Below, piece by piece: positions 11,057-20,358 of a stretch of 64,000 nt of DNA (position 1 is its first letter; every line of letters begins with the position of its first letter). Location: positions 212,138 to 276,137 of the forward strand of contig CANTFK010000173.1 in the NCBI GenBank assembly GCA_947646735.1, in the 5' to 3' direction. Source of the DNA: Peronospora farinosa (Eukaryota > Oomycota > Peronosporomycetes > Peronosporales > Peronosporaceae). Made by a program: the position numbers and the translations under genes. The notes under the pieces are model-generated. The model saw only the letters and a list, made by a program, of their open reading frames with translations. It was not told the origin of the DNA and made no database searches.

Positions 11057-11984
11057 TTTTGCAATCGGTTGTGCCCTCATGCAATTTGATGATGAGGGCC
11101 GTGAACGAGTCGTGAGTTATCAGACGCGACAGATGAAGCCAGCTGAGAAGAACTATCCGGTTCGCGACAAGGGGTTATTAGCGATGCGCTATACACTCAT
11201 CAAGTTTCGCGTGCATCTCCTTGGTGAACGTACATTTGCTTTGTACACCGATCATGCATCGCTGCGCACAGCGATGAAGAGCCCACACCTGTCCCAACGG
11301 ATGGCACGATGGCTCTCATTCTTCTCTGAGTACAACTTCGTCATGCATTACAAGCCAGGCAAGACTAATTTTCTCGCTGACGCCTTGTCACGACGTCCCG
11401 ACTTCGATCCTCGGACTGCTTTGAGTCGTCAGGCTACTGATGACGAGGATGATGATGACCGACGTGCAATATGTGTATCGCTGAACTTAACTCGGGTTAC
11501 ACCCGAGCCGTGTTTATTTGATGAGATCGTCGCAGCGTACAAGGGATATTTAGATTACGCAGAAATTATTGAGTATCTGCGTGCTCCCAGCGATGCTGCA
11601 CTGGGAGCATTATCCCGAACCAAGCGCGACCACTTTCATCGATACAGTTTAGACGACGATTTGCTTCTGTATAGCATCGACCAATTCGATTCTCCTCGCA
11701 CGGTGATTACCAATGACATGAATTTGCGTGCAAGAATCATTCACGAGTATCATGATGCTCCTGCTGGCGGTCATTTAGGCCTCGAAAAGACTTCGCGGCT
11801 GTGTCTCGAGACTTCTTCTGGCCCCACATGTATAATTGGTACGCAATTGGATCCGAACGTGCGAAATATGCCAGCGTGTGAAGCCATCTCCATCGTCACA
11901 GGCTCTCTTGCGATAGTTGCCAATTCCAGCAGAGGCCTGGAGATCAGTTTCGATGGACTTTATCTTCGGGATTTCGCCCGATAG
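11001..11984 (+). pseudogene. Element 2 RNase H and integrase N-terminal region
   Basis: The Ty3-type RNase H is well preserved: VVFDASDFAIGCALMQ (Asp), a Glu-containing helix around KGLLAMRYTLIKFRV, LYTDHASL (Asp) and NFLADALSRRPDF (Asp). It is followed by the integrase zinc module, of which HEYHDAPAGGHLG (the two His) is clear, while the Cys pair is lost in scrambled sequence at 11830-11984. The first half overlaps the RT thumb frame by about 55 bp in a different register. Confidence 0.8.
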
Positions 11985-12040
11985 CCAAGCTCGAGCGGTC
12001 ATCTTGGTATTTGTTGACAGATTCAGCAAGATGACATCTA

Positions 12041-12821
12041 GTGCCTGTTAACGCTAATATCACCGCGGCAGAGACCGCGGCGCACTTCATAGACGCGGTG
12101 TTCCGTCATCATGGCCTTCCAGAAAACATTGTTTCGGACCGTGATCCGCGATTTACGTCCGCATTTTGGACATCACTTTTCGAGCTCCTCGGGACAAAAC
12201 TACTGATGTCGACTGCGGCCCATCCGGAAACGGATGGGCAAACCGAGCGCGTGAACCGGGTCCTCGAAGACGTTCTTCGAAGTTACGCTACGCCATTCAC
12301 AAGTTGGAGTGCATTTTTACCACTCGCTGAGCTCGCACTCAACAACGTCGTACACGCGTCAACAGGGTTGACGCCATTTTTTGTGAATTCGGCTCGTCAC
12401 CCTCGTGTTCCTACTCTTCTGGTCGTGGGGCGACCCACAACACCTAGTGGCTCCACTCTGGGGGGATAAAGGTGATAAACAAAGATCGAGTGTAGCTCAC
12501 GGTATTTTGAGCGCGAACGCAGTAACCCGATCCAAGGCAAAGACGGCTACTTTGACGCCACCAAACGTGGCGTCTCCATTAGCTCGATGGACTGCGCAGA
12601 CATTGATTGACTTGTCTTCAGGTAAGCGTTCACCTACTACCAACTACGCGCCGATTAAGTCGGCGCGACCAATTGATGACATGGCCGTGTCGGAATTTAT
12701 ACTCCAACGTCAAACCATCACCCGGTTTGTACGCAACGCACTACAATCTGCGGTAGATCGGCAGAAAGAGAACGCTAACGAACATGGCAGAAAGAACACG
12801 AGCAAGTTTGATAAAAGGTGA
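12041..12821 (+). pseudogene. Element 2 integrase catalytic core, frameshifted
   Basis: Core motifs are VSDRDPRFTSAFW (Asp) and HPETDGQTERVNRVLEDVLRSY (Glu), followed by LNNVVHASTGLTPFFVNSARHPRVP, the usual end of a gypsy core. The frame shifts at about 12405-12470; the continuation (to 12821) shows the linker to the GPF/Y module, which reappears around 12900 (RFIGPFKVLKAVGDAYTLD) in a third frame. Confidence 0.8.
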
Positions 12822-13028
12822 TCGTGTATTATTATCTACGGAAGGTTTAAGGGATTCTGCGGTACTAACCTGGGAGCAAGTAAACTCGCGCCACGCTTCA
12901 TCGGTCCATTCAAGGTTCTGAAGGCAGTCGGCGACGCTTATACACTCGACGTCCCCTCTTCACTGCGACTCCACCCGACATTCTATGTCGGGCGGCTGAA
13001 GGAATATCGTCCGGCTACGCTTCACGGT

Positions 13029-13814
13029 TTGGCTTCGATGTCGGCTTCAGGAGTTCGTAAGTCGAACGGCCTTCCCGTCGTGCTCGACGCGCCGATGACA
13101 TGGGGCGTGGCCTCGATCCCGTCTGAACATAACCAAGCACCTGACGTTCCAGAACCCTTATCAGTTCGAGCAGCTCACGATTCGACTGCCGGTTCTCACT
13201 CGCAGTCTTCTCCGCCTGGGCAGCACGCTCACTGGCAGACTCAGCCTGCAGCTGAGCATCGGCAGCTTTGTTTTCGGCCTGATCAACATCGTCCTGGGCA
13301 GCCAGGACGCCAGAATTACCATCGCGAGGGCCCTCCTCCGCTTGTTGATGCGGAGGGACAGGTGCGCTGGATTGTAGACCGCATTGTGGGTCACGAGGAC
13401 CCTCCACAACCAGCACTGCATTCGGCTCATGAGAATCGCGCGATTCCATCCGCGCGCAGGTACCGAGTACGATGGCTTGGCTTCCCTCCCGAGCAGGATA
13501 CATGGGAAACAAGTTCCTTACTCCTTCGTGGCGTTTCGGATGTGGTTCTGTCGTATGAAGCCACGAAGTCGGCCTATTTCAATGCGGGCGAGAACGCGAA
13601 CGCTCTCGTGACAAACGAGAGCGGTAAGGAGATCCACGTCGTCGAGAACGATGACGCGAACGAGAACGTCGTGGCGAATACATATCACGATTGCGAGGCG
13701 AGAATCGCGCAGCAGGACGGGCAGGCGAACGTGTCGCTGCCCTGCGCTGATTATTCCGCGGAGATTGACTCCGCTGTCGCGAGCGGTACTGCCAGCGAGG
13801 CGCACCACGAATAA
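13029..13814 (+). pseudogene. Element 2 integrase tail with chromodomain
   Basis: The frame contains the chromodomain signature YRVRWLGFPPEQDTWE preceded by VDRIVGHED, followed by a long tail of repetitive polar sequence rich in Asn, Glu and Val (around GENANALVTNESGKEIHVVENDD). The sense-strand DNA here is rich in GAACG/CGAAC steps, which also leaves long open frames on the other strand. It is the C-terminal end of pol, not a host gene. Confidence 0.75.
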
Positions 13815-14407
13815 CTGCGCTTCTCCGTTCGCTCAGACTTCGCTCATATTTTGCAATCCAACTTCGTTCGCGATCACTGAGTGGACACTCAGCGATTTGT
13901 CGTCGCCATTCGTCATGAGTTGGGCGTGGAGTCGAGCCACAAGACCGGCATCCTTAATTGACATCAACGAAGCAGAGGCGGTCCTCATTCCAAGCATCCT
14001 CACACACTCTTCCGCGTAGCGCGCCGATGGAGTGATCGGTGCGAAGATCCTCTCGATTGTCGAGCCAAAATTGGAAGCTGCTACCATCCTCGAGCATCCG
14101 ATTCCAACGTTGGATGAAGGCACACCAAGAACGTTGTACAGCTTAATGCTCGATTCCATCAAGACCTTTCCCGCGCAGTTTTCGAAATCGGCGGAAGTAG
14201 TCCCGCATCGTCCGGAGCGTGAGCTCCGGACAAGTCGCACAGTGAACAAGGTATGATTTGCCGCGCCATGATGCTGGTTGTTGCACTCCCGCTGATGTTG
14301 CTTAGGAGTGCTGCTGGATTGGGTGTTGAGCCTCCGGACATTGCTTGTTCGTTTATGAGCGATGGGGTTTCGACAGTTGAGCACTCACGGTTGGTGAGTG
14401 CTGTCAT

Positions 14408-14420
14408 GAGAAGGGGGTGA
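14408..14420 (+). promoter_or_regulatory. Polypurine tract of element 2
   Basis: GAGAAGGGGGTGA lies immediately upstream of the LTR start TGTAATGGGC. This is the expected position of the plus-strand primer. Confidence 0.75.
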
Positions 14421-14742
14421 TGTAATGGGCTACATTATACACATAGTTAACACAAATAAACAATTACATATGTAGACAGGTACTGGGCCCAAATAGCGGT
14501 CACAGCGTGGTCATTTATTGTTGGTCTATTATTGGGGCCTAAAGTCCCAATATGGACCAATGATAAATCAACCTGAAATTGTGTGGTTCTACGAAAGGTG
14601 GAACACTGTCGTATTTATATTTAGTACGAATTAAAGCCAAAATAAAAATAAGAGTTAAATTTACTTGATACCTAATACTTATTCTTGAGTCTTCCTCAAG
14701 CGCGCGTGTAAGCTAGTGACGGTACGTTCTAGCCCCGTTACA
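14421..14742 (+). repeat. 3' LTR of element 2 (322 bp)
   Basis: It starts TGTAATGGGCTACA and ends AGCCCCGTTACA, so the ends are short inverted repeats of each other (TGTAAYGGGSCT). It abuts element 3 coding sequence directly: the minus-strand frame for CALMQKNDNGV is cut exactly at 14743. The matching 5' LTR is absent. Confidence 0.75.
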
Positions 14743-15416
14743 CTTAACGCCGTTGTCATTCTTCTGCATGAGCGCGCTGCCGATTGCAAAATTGCTTGCA
14801 TCGCAGACGACGCTAAAGGGTTATCCGCGTCTAAAAATGCCAAGACCTTTGTCTCTACAAGAGATTGCTTCACTGATGTTAACGAATCTTCTTGTTCCTT
14901 TGACCAAGTCCATTCTGTATCCTTTTTTAAGAGATCAGACAATGGCTTAGTCTGCTCCGCATAAATCTTGCTGTACTTATGCAAGTAATTAGCGAGCCCA
15001 AGGAATTGGCGCAGATCCTTCACATTACGTGGGACTGGCCATTCCTTTACAGCCCTTACCTTTTATGGGTCTGCTCGTACACCATGTGCACCTACGATGC
15101 AGCCCAGTACAGGTATCTCGGGGACACCTATTACGCACTTTTGCAAGTTCACGTATAATTAGGCGTCACCCAGAGTCTGCAAAAACAGCATCTAAATGAC
15201 GCTTGTGCGACTCTATTGCGCTTAGACCGTCCTCCGACCTACTATGCACGAATACATCGTAAAGTAATGAGGCGCGTAGGCACGGTGCTGACGCATCACG
15301 TGAGCCACCACTCGGTTAATGTTACCGGAGCATTTTGCAACCATTGTGGCATCACAAGCCACTCCTACAGCATACCGCTTGGGGTGCTTACTGCCGTTTT
15401 GGCTACATCAGTATCT
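14743..15416 (-). pseudogene. Element 3 RT thumb and RNase H start
   Basis: Frame 15023-14679 gives LRQFLGLANYLHKYSKIYAE, the RT connection region, then WTWSKEQEDSLTSVKQSL. The RNase H start (CDASNFAIGSALMQ) is readable in another frame just before the break. From 15024 to 15416 the RT palm is present only as degraded sequence in several registers. Confidence 0.65.
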
Positions 15417-15417
15417 C

Positions 15418-16761
15418 TCATGAGAACTTGATAGTAGCCTCCTTCAGATCCAACGCGGAAAAGATAGCTGACTTTCCCATGGAATTCAACAAAACATCTT
15501 TCCGCGGGATCGGCGTTTGAGCCGGAATGGTGGCCGTGTTCAGCTTATTATAAGCATGAACCACGCGCCATCCACCTGTTGCCTTACGCACACAGAAGGT
15601 CGGGCTGCAGTGAGGCGACTTGCTCTCACGTACATGCCCCGACTTGGATCGCTTGTCGAAGAACCCATCGATGTAATCGACTTGTTCCTTCGGCAACGGC
15701 CATTGTCTGGTCACACAATACTTGGTGCCAGGCTCCAGGTCAATCTCGTGCCTGATGCCCCTATCGGCCGGTAGGCGGCTCGGCACTTCTGCTGGAAACA
15801 CATCACGGTGTTTCCACAGAACATCATAGAACGGGCTGTCCTTCAAGGCTTCCCAGCCTTGAGCAGCAAACCGTTTCTTCTTAACGGTCTCCAAGACGCT
15901 TTCGTCCATTGTAGACGACGAGCAACAGTCCACCACGTTCTCTTCTGGAACTGGTGCGACTATCTCGTGGATCTTTCCTTCCTTTAGTTCGGACAGGAAC
16001 AGATCCCACGTCATCTCCGATAGATTTACTATCTCCTCGGCAGATGCCAAGACAAGTTGGAGCACCTCAACTGAGGATGCCTCCGGCATTTTGTCTTCGA
16101 CGGCCTCGAACAGCTCGTTCGTATATCCGTCCTCTTGGACCGAGACTGATCCAAGGGTCACTCGTTTCGACGTGCCCTTGATCGTCTTAATACGTCTGGT
16201 GCTCGTTCTTCGAGTCACCACGACCTTTGACCTGGAAGAAGGTGTCGTTACTATCTCAGCCAACGCACTTCTTCCAATCGCACCAGGCTCATGGCTCTGT
16301 GTCGGTTCGTGTGGCGCTTGACTTCCTTTCAGCCCACTATCAATTGCCACAGGCTCTCGGCTCTGTGCAGGACTATTGGACGCATGACTACCTGCCATCG
16401 CCGCATTCGCTACACTAGTCTTTTCGACTGGGGTAGGAATATGTGTCACCTGGATTTCCGCCAGTGCACTTCCAACTACACCACTCTTTTCGAGCTGGGT
16501 AGTTCCTGGTGTCGATTGACATACCGTCATCGCACCCTCGACTATGTTGGACACAGCATCAGCCACATAAGACTCTCGCAAGAGCACATCCTTTCCGGTG
16601 TCTTGCGTAGAGTTAGCAAATGTGCTTGTACGCCAGTCTATCCATGGTTGGTGTTTAGCCAACCAAGGCATGCCTAGGATGAGGTCATACGAACTTGCCA
16701 TACCTAAGCACTGTGAACTACTCTTTACAAAAGAATTCACTGAAACTGAAGGCGAGTTCAA
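15418..16761 (-). pseudogene. Element 3 protease end, linker and RT N-terminus
   Basis: 447 open codons. Residues 20-40 carry YDLILGMPWLAKHQPWIDW, the second conserved block of gypsy proteases. A long polar linker rich in Ser, Thr and Val follows (residues 60-300), then the pre-RT and RT blocks PSRLPADRGIRHEIDLEPG, PTFCVRKATGGWRVVHAYNKL and IFSALDLKE. The frame then leaves the RT register. The first codon is not a credible start; this is an internal pol segment. Confidence 0.75.
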
Positions 16762-16778
16762 CGTAAACTCCCTCCGAT

Positions 16779-17021
16779 TTAATCAGCGAATTGTTCGCTA
16801 AACGAACGGTCGCCTCTTCTCGCTTGCCATACTGGCGAAGCAACTCGATTTGCCGGAATCTTTTTCAGACCCGCGAGTTTCGCAAAGTTTTGTGATGCAC
16901 CCGAATCCACGAGAAGGGTCATCACTTGGTCATAGCCTCGTACTCCAGCGCTATAGACCAAAAGGGTTGAGGTCCGACCTTTCGAAACCTCAGGGACTAT
17001 GCTACCCATTTGTTCGATCAC
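16779..17021 (-). pseudogene. Element 3 aspartic protease N-terminal half
   Basis: The frame contains VMTLLVDSGASQNFAKLAGL, the DSGA active-site block of gypsy proteases, and terminates at 16779, one register away from the second protease block in the 15418-16761 frame. A frameshift in the protease is therefore clear. Confidence 0.7.
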
Positions 17022-17071
17022 TCTGAACTTAGGGGTAGATTCAGAGTCCGCGACAGTAGGGCATCCCGCCT

Positions 17072-17653
17072 CTACTGCGCTCCCACATTTCCCGACCCAT
17101 CTTGAGCAGGTGCTGAGCTTGTGCCTCGTGCACGCTGCTTTTTCGCACCTCCCGTCGGGTAGGTAGCCTTCTTGATGGCTACCTTAGCACTAGCATCAAG
17201 TTTGGCATAGCAGCGAACCATCGTATGGCCTCGCTTGCCGCAATTGTAGAAGATAGCATCTGCATTGCCTAACTTCATAGAAGTGAAATCAGATCTTTCG
17301 GTCGACGGTCTGTAATAGGCTGTCGCCGAGGCGCTGTTGTAGGATTGCTCCTCAACTAAGGCAATGTAAATTGCCTCTTCCATCGTCTTTGGTACCTTTC
17401 TAAAAAGGGCCTGACGCGATGGGCCATGCCGTAGTCCATTCATGAAATGTAGGCACTATTATGTGTTCCAGTATCGGTTCCCCATTAATGAACGCCGACG
17501 GTGAACGCATCTCCTGCACAAATTCTTGCAGAGAGCGTTTCGCCTGTCGTGCTCCAAAGAAGCGCGCCATAAGTAACACTTCGTTTTAAGGCGGCTAATG
17601 CATTGTGCGAATCTTTTACTTGAAGATCGCCTATAATGAAAACGCATCAGCAT
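17072..17653 (-). pseudogene. Element 3 gag fragment with damaged zinc knuckle
   Basis: Frame 17443-17072 contains EEAIYIALVEEQSY, a typical end of a retrotransposon Gag domain, and then FYNCGKRGHTMVRCYAK. The expected C-x2-C-x4-H-x4-C knuckle has Phe in place of the first Cys, so zinc binding is probably lost. The N-terminal part continues upstream in another frame (17653-17459), and further gag-like sequence up to about 18100 is degraded. Confidence 0.6.
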
Positions 17654-18191
17654 TTGCCATCAGCGCAGAGTATACCCACTCTGACGCTTTGCCACGCAAG
17701 TTGTACATGGCATACGACACCATTCTGGTGTCGTCTTCGATGGGTCATACCGCATTGCTCAGCTGCTAATAGCCAGTGAACAATCGTGTGAGGGGTAGTT
17801 CCATCGAACTTCGGAGGGTCCATCCGAATGGGCCTCGGTTGATTAGGTCGGGCAGAGAGCGTCTCAACCGTTCTGTGAGCGCCTCATTCCGTGACTGCTC
17901 AAGCCTAAGCTCATTCTGAGTCTTATTAATGGACTCAGCCGTAGCTTGGCTGTTTACCTCGGACGCGTTTCTACGCTATCCGAGCACAAACGCCTCAAAT
18001 TGCTCCAACTGAGCAACATATTGCTCAGGAGGACAATACAAGAGGTTGACCAGCGCTTTTTCAGCAAGTCCCTGGGTCAAATGCCCAGTCACCTCCCTAC
18101 GGTGTTGGGAGAGTTGAGGAAAATTACCTTAATCCACGTTGTGGGACATCCGTGTCCACACGTACGCTCAAAAGAGACGAGTCGTAGAAAG

Positions 18192-18210
18192 GACTACAAT
18201 TGCTACCAAG
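18192..18210 (-). promoter_or_regulatory. Possible primer-binding site of element 3
   Basis: On the minus strand, the putative LTR end CTTCTACA is followed by CTTGGTAGCAATTGTAG. TGGTAGCA would pair with a tRNA ending in TGCTACCA. This is suggestive only. Confidence 0.35.
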
Positions 18211-18808
18211 TGTAGAAGGGCAATTTTTTACGAAGTTGCCTCGTGCTACTTAGCACACACCTTCAGCACAAGCGAGGAAGCGGTTAGACCGTCTTACCTT
18301 CGCGTGCGAGGTTGGCTGTGTGGTTGGTCGACTCGTATCACCAGTTACCTCTCTTTTAAGCGAGAGTGCAACGAACTTCTTAACACTTAGAACACCGACG
18401 ACACGCAGAAGTCTTTCAACTTCTCGTGCGTGGTGTTGCTGTTTAAGGAAATTCAAGACTGAGATATATTTAATTAATTATAACTAAATATATGTTTAAC
18501 TACTGATTGGCTATATATATATATATATATAGATCGGATACGCGACTCTCTAGAAGCGTATCCTGTCGCATGATCTTAAATCTAGATTTAAGATCGCAAC
18601 TGACGTCCTTCTGAGACGTCGCGATGACTAGCTTTAACTAGCGTCATCCCTTCTCATGTGAATCCATCAATGGATATCACATTCACGAGGGTGGATCACA
18701 TTTGTGTATCGCACCCAAGTGACAGGTCAAAAGTAATCATGGATACTTTAAGACCTTTACATTGTGTATATTACTTAATGTTTACGTGTAACTAGATGGC
18801 CTGTTACA
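18211..18808 (-). repeat. Putative 5' LTR of element 3 (about 598 bp), with a hairpin array
   Basis: On the minus strand it begins TGTAACAGGCCATC and ends CTTCTACA, and it lies just upstream of the element 3 gag. It contains a (TA)n run of about 20 bp (about 18512-18531) and five consecutive inverted repeats (18536-18682). No second copy is in the window, so the boundaries rest only on terminal TG..CA and context. Confidence 0.5.
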
Positions 18809-19848
18809 ATCAAGGAAAACCGATTTGACACCTGGAAAACAAAATTCTAGTCCTTCTAAGTCAAGACTACAAGAAATGTATCTTTAAGCACTGCGGAAGC
18901 TGATATATGTGGCGCTTTCATTGTGCGTTTAAGAGGCTTTTTGGGCGGAGATCCTTATTGTTGGAGACGAAGATCAAGATCTACGATCCAGTCATTGTGC
19001 ACGAAGACAATCAGGTGCAATTGCAAAAAATTAAGATATCAAAGCCGCGCCAGGCACATTATTACACGATATCATTTTGTCCCTGATCACGTCATGACCA
19101 AGATACCTAGCTGGGATGTATCGTAATTAGGCGACAGCTCGTCGATTTCTTGACAAAGAAGTTTTTTCTCGTGGTGAATTTAAACATTGGAAACATTTCG
19201 TCGAAGAGAGTGTTAAAGACGTAAACTCAATGGACGCTCATAGCGTTGTGCCAAAATGGACGACGGGTACGTACGACTAGCAGCTGTTGAAATAAAAGGC
19301 CTACACGAAGAACTTTCTAGGTTGCTTCTGTCAGCAAATTTCATGGCTAGGAATATTTGTAGGTTATATAAGAGCTAATTTATTTTTCCATTTACTTTCT
19401 CTTTCCACAAATCCCCACTGAACTTGATAACACAAGGGTTCGCACATGTGCGAATTTTTTTACAAACCATCTGGGATCCCGTTCGCCATTACTTTTGCAA
19501 AAAAGTTACCCTTGTCAGGATATTGAATATTTACGTTTTTTCACTGTGTTCTGTTCAGAAATGTAGAGAATGTTAGGAAACAACCCATCAATCCATTGTC
19601 CAAGACCACTAATATTTATTTACAATCAGCAACGCATTTGCAGCGATACAGAATGACGAAATGCTTCCGTTAGACGTGCCAACTTGACGACATCTCGCCA
19701 CATCAACATATACATGTGATACTTCCAAGCGGTTGTCTGCTGCAATCGAACGTATGATGCGGCCACGCCTAGCGGCGAGAATCATGACCTCACTTTACAA
19801 TTTTTTCCTAAAAAATTAAAACCATTCCATCAAGCACGTCCAGCAAGT
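18809..19848. other. Intergenic, with a few degraded coding-like stretches
   Basis: No intact gene. Short readable stretches (for example around 18975-19090 and 19140-19260) look like decayed coding DNA in shifting frames but match no family I recognise. A perfect 16-bp palindrome, TTCGCACATGTGCGAA, followed by seven Ts lies at 19439-19461. Confidence 0.4.
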
Positions 19849-20358
19849 ATGCGCCTCACTCTCGTCCTGGCATCCCTCGTAGCATCTTCCCTCGTGTCTG
19901 CAACCGTTGATGTCGCACTTACTAATACCAGAGGCGAGTGCCCGGGGCCCTCTTTCAAGTGCGATGAACCGATATTTACCAATGGACCCATCCAGGCCGC
20001 TGAGTGCTCGCACAATACCCGCACCCACACGAAGCAGACCTTTGCGGTATTCGTGACGGATCAGAAGTACTTTGGTAATAATGGGTATCCTTACGGCTCC
20101 TGCTCCGCTTACACGTGCAAGGCGCCAACTTCGGACCAAATGGTTAAGAAGGCTGACTGCTGGACTTTTTTTTGGAAGTAAGTACTTTGAGATCTCGTGC
20201 ACAGGTGAAATCGTATTTCTGACGTGTTTGCGTACAACAGTGGTAACGGTGCGGAGAAAGGAAATGGCACCGATTGTATAAGGGACCCTAAGACCAACCA
20301 GTGCGGCTGCGAGGACTCTGACGGAAAATTCACCGCCAACAGAAATAGCTGCAAGTAA
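19849..20358 (+). CDS. Small secreted cysteine-rich protein, one intron (148 aa)
   Basis: The first exon (19849-20177) opens with ATG and a classic signal peptide (MRLTLVLASLVASSLVSA). The unspliced frame stops at 20179-20181, but a GTAAGT donor lies exactly there. A 63-bp intron (20178-20240, GTAAGT...ACAACAG) joins in frame to exon 2 (20241-20358), which adds 38 residues and ends CGCEDSDGKFTANRNSCK. The mature protein of about 130 residues has ten Cys, enough for five disulfides. The even spread of Cys, small size and secretion fit an apoplastic effector or other oomycete extracellular Cys-rich protein. I do not recognise the family: it is neither an elicitin nor an RxLR protein (no RxLR motif after the signal peptide). 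It stands alone in a gene-poor tract between repeats. Confidence 0.8.

Larger units (their letters stand above)
9405..14742 (+). mobile_element. Element 2: 5'-truncated Ty3/gypsy chromodomain retrotransposon with 3' LTR
   Basis: From left to right it carries the protease-RT linker (9405-9938), RT (about 9950-11056), RNase H and integrase N-terminus (11001-11984), integrase core (12041-12469), chromodomain (13029-13814), a polypurine tract and a 3' LTR (14421-14742). gag, protease and the 5' LTR are missing. Stops and frameshifts break pol in at least five places; for example 10146-10148 is TAG where related element 3 reads Trp in RQWPLP. It is related to, but not identical with, element 3, and its LTR lies inside element 3's RNase H region, so element 2 is the later insertion. 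Confidence 0.85.
14743..18808 (-). mobile_element. Element 3: Ty3/gypsy retrotransposon, 5' part only, interrupted by element 2
   Basis: On the minus strand: an LTR (about 18808-18211), gag with a knuckle (17653-17072), protease (17021-16600), linker and RT (16761-15418), and RT thumb with the start of RNase H (15023-14743). The sequence stops in RNase H where the element 2 LTR begins; the remainder (integrase and 3' LTR) is not seen in this window. Frameshifts and stops are numerous. Its RT resembles that of element 2 (SPHCSPTFCVRKATGGWRVVHAYNKLN against SPHSSPTFCVKKATGGWRIVHAFNKLN), so the two belong to related lineages. Confidence 0.8.

Noticed and set aside
13015..14384. Several long minus-strand frames over the element 2 chromodomain and 3' region
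   Set aside because: Produced by the codon bias and repetitive GAACG/CGAAC sequence of the sense frame; no domain on the minus strand.
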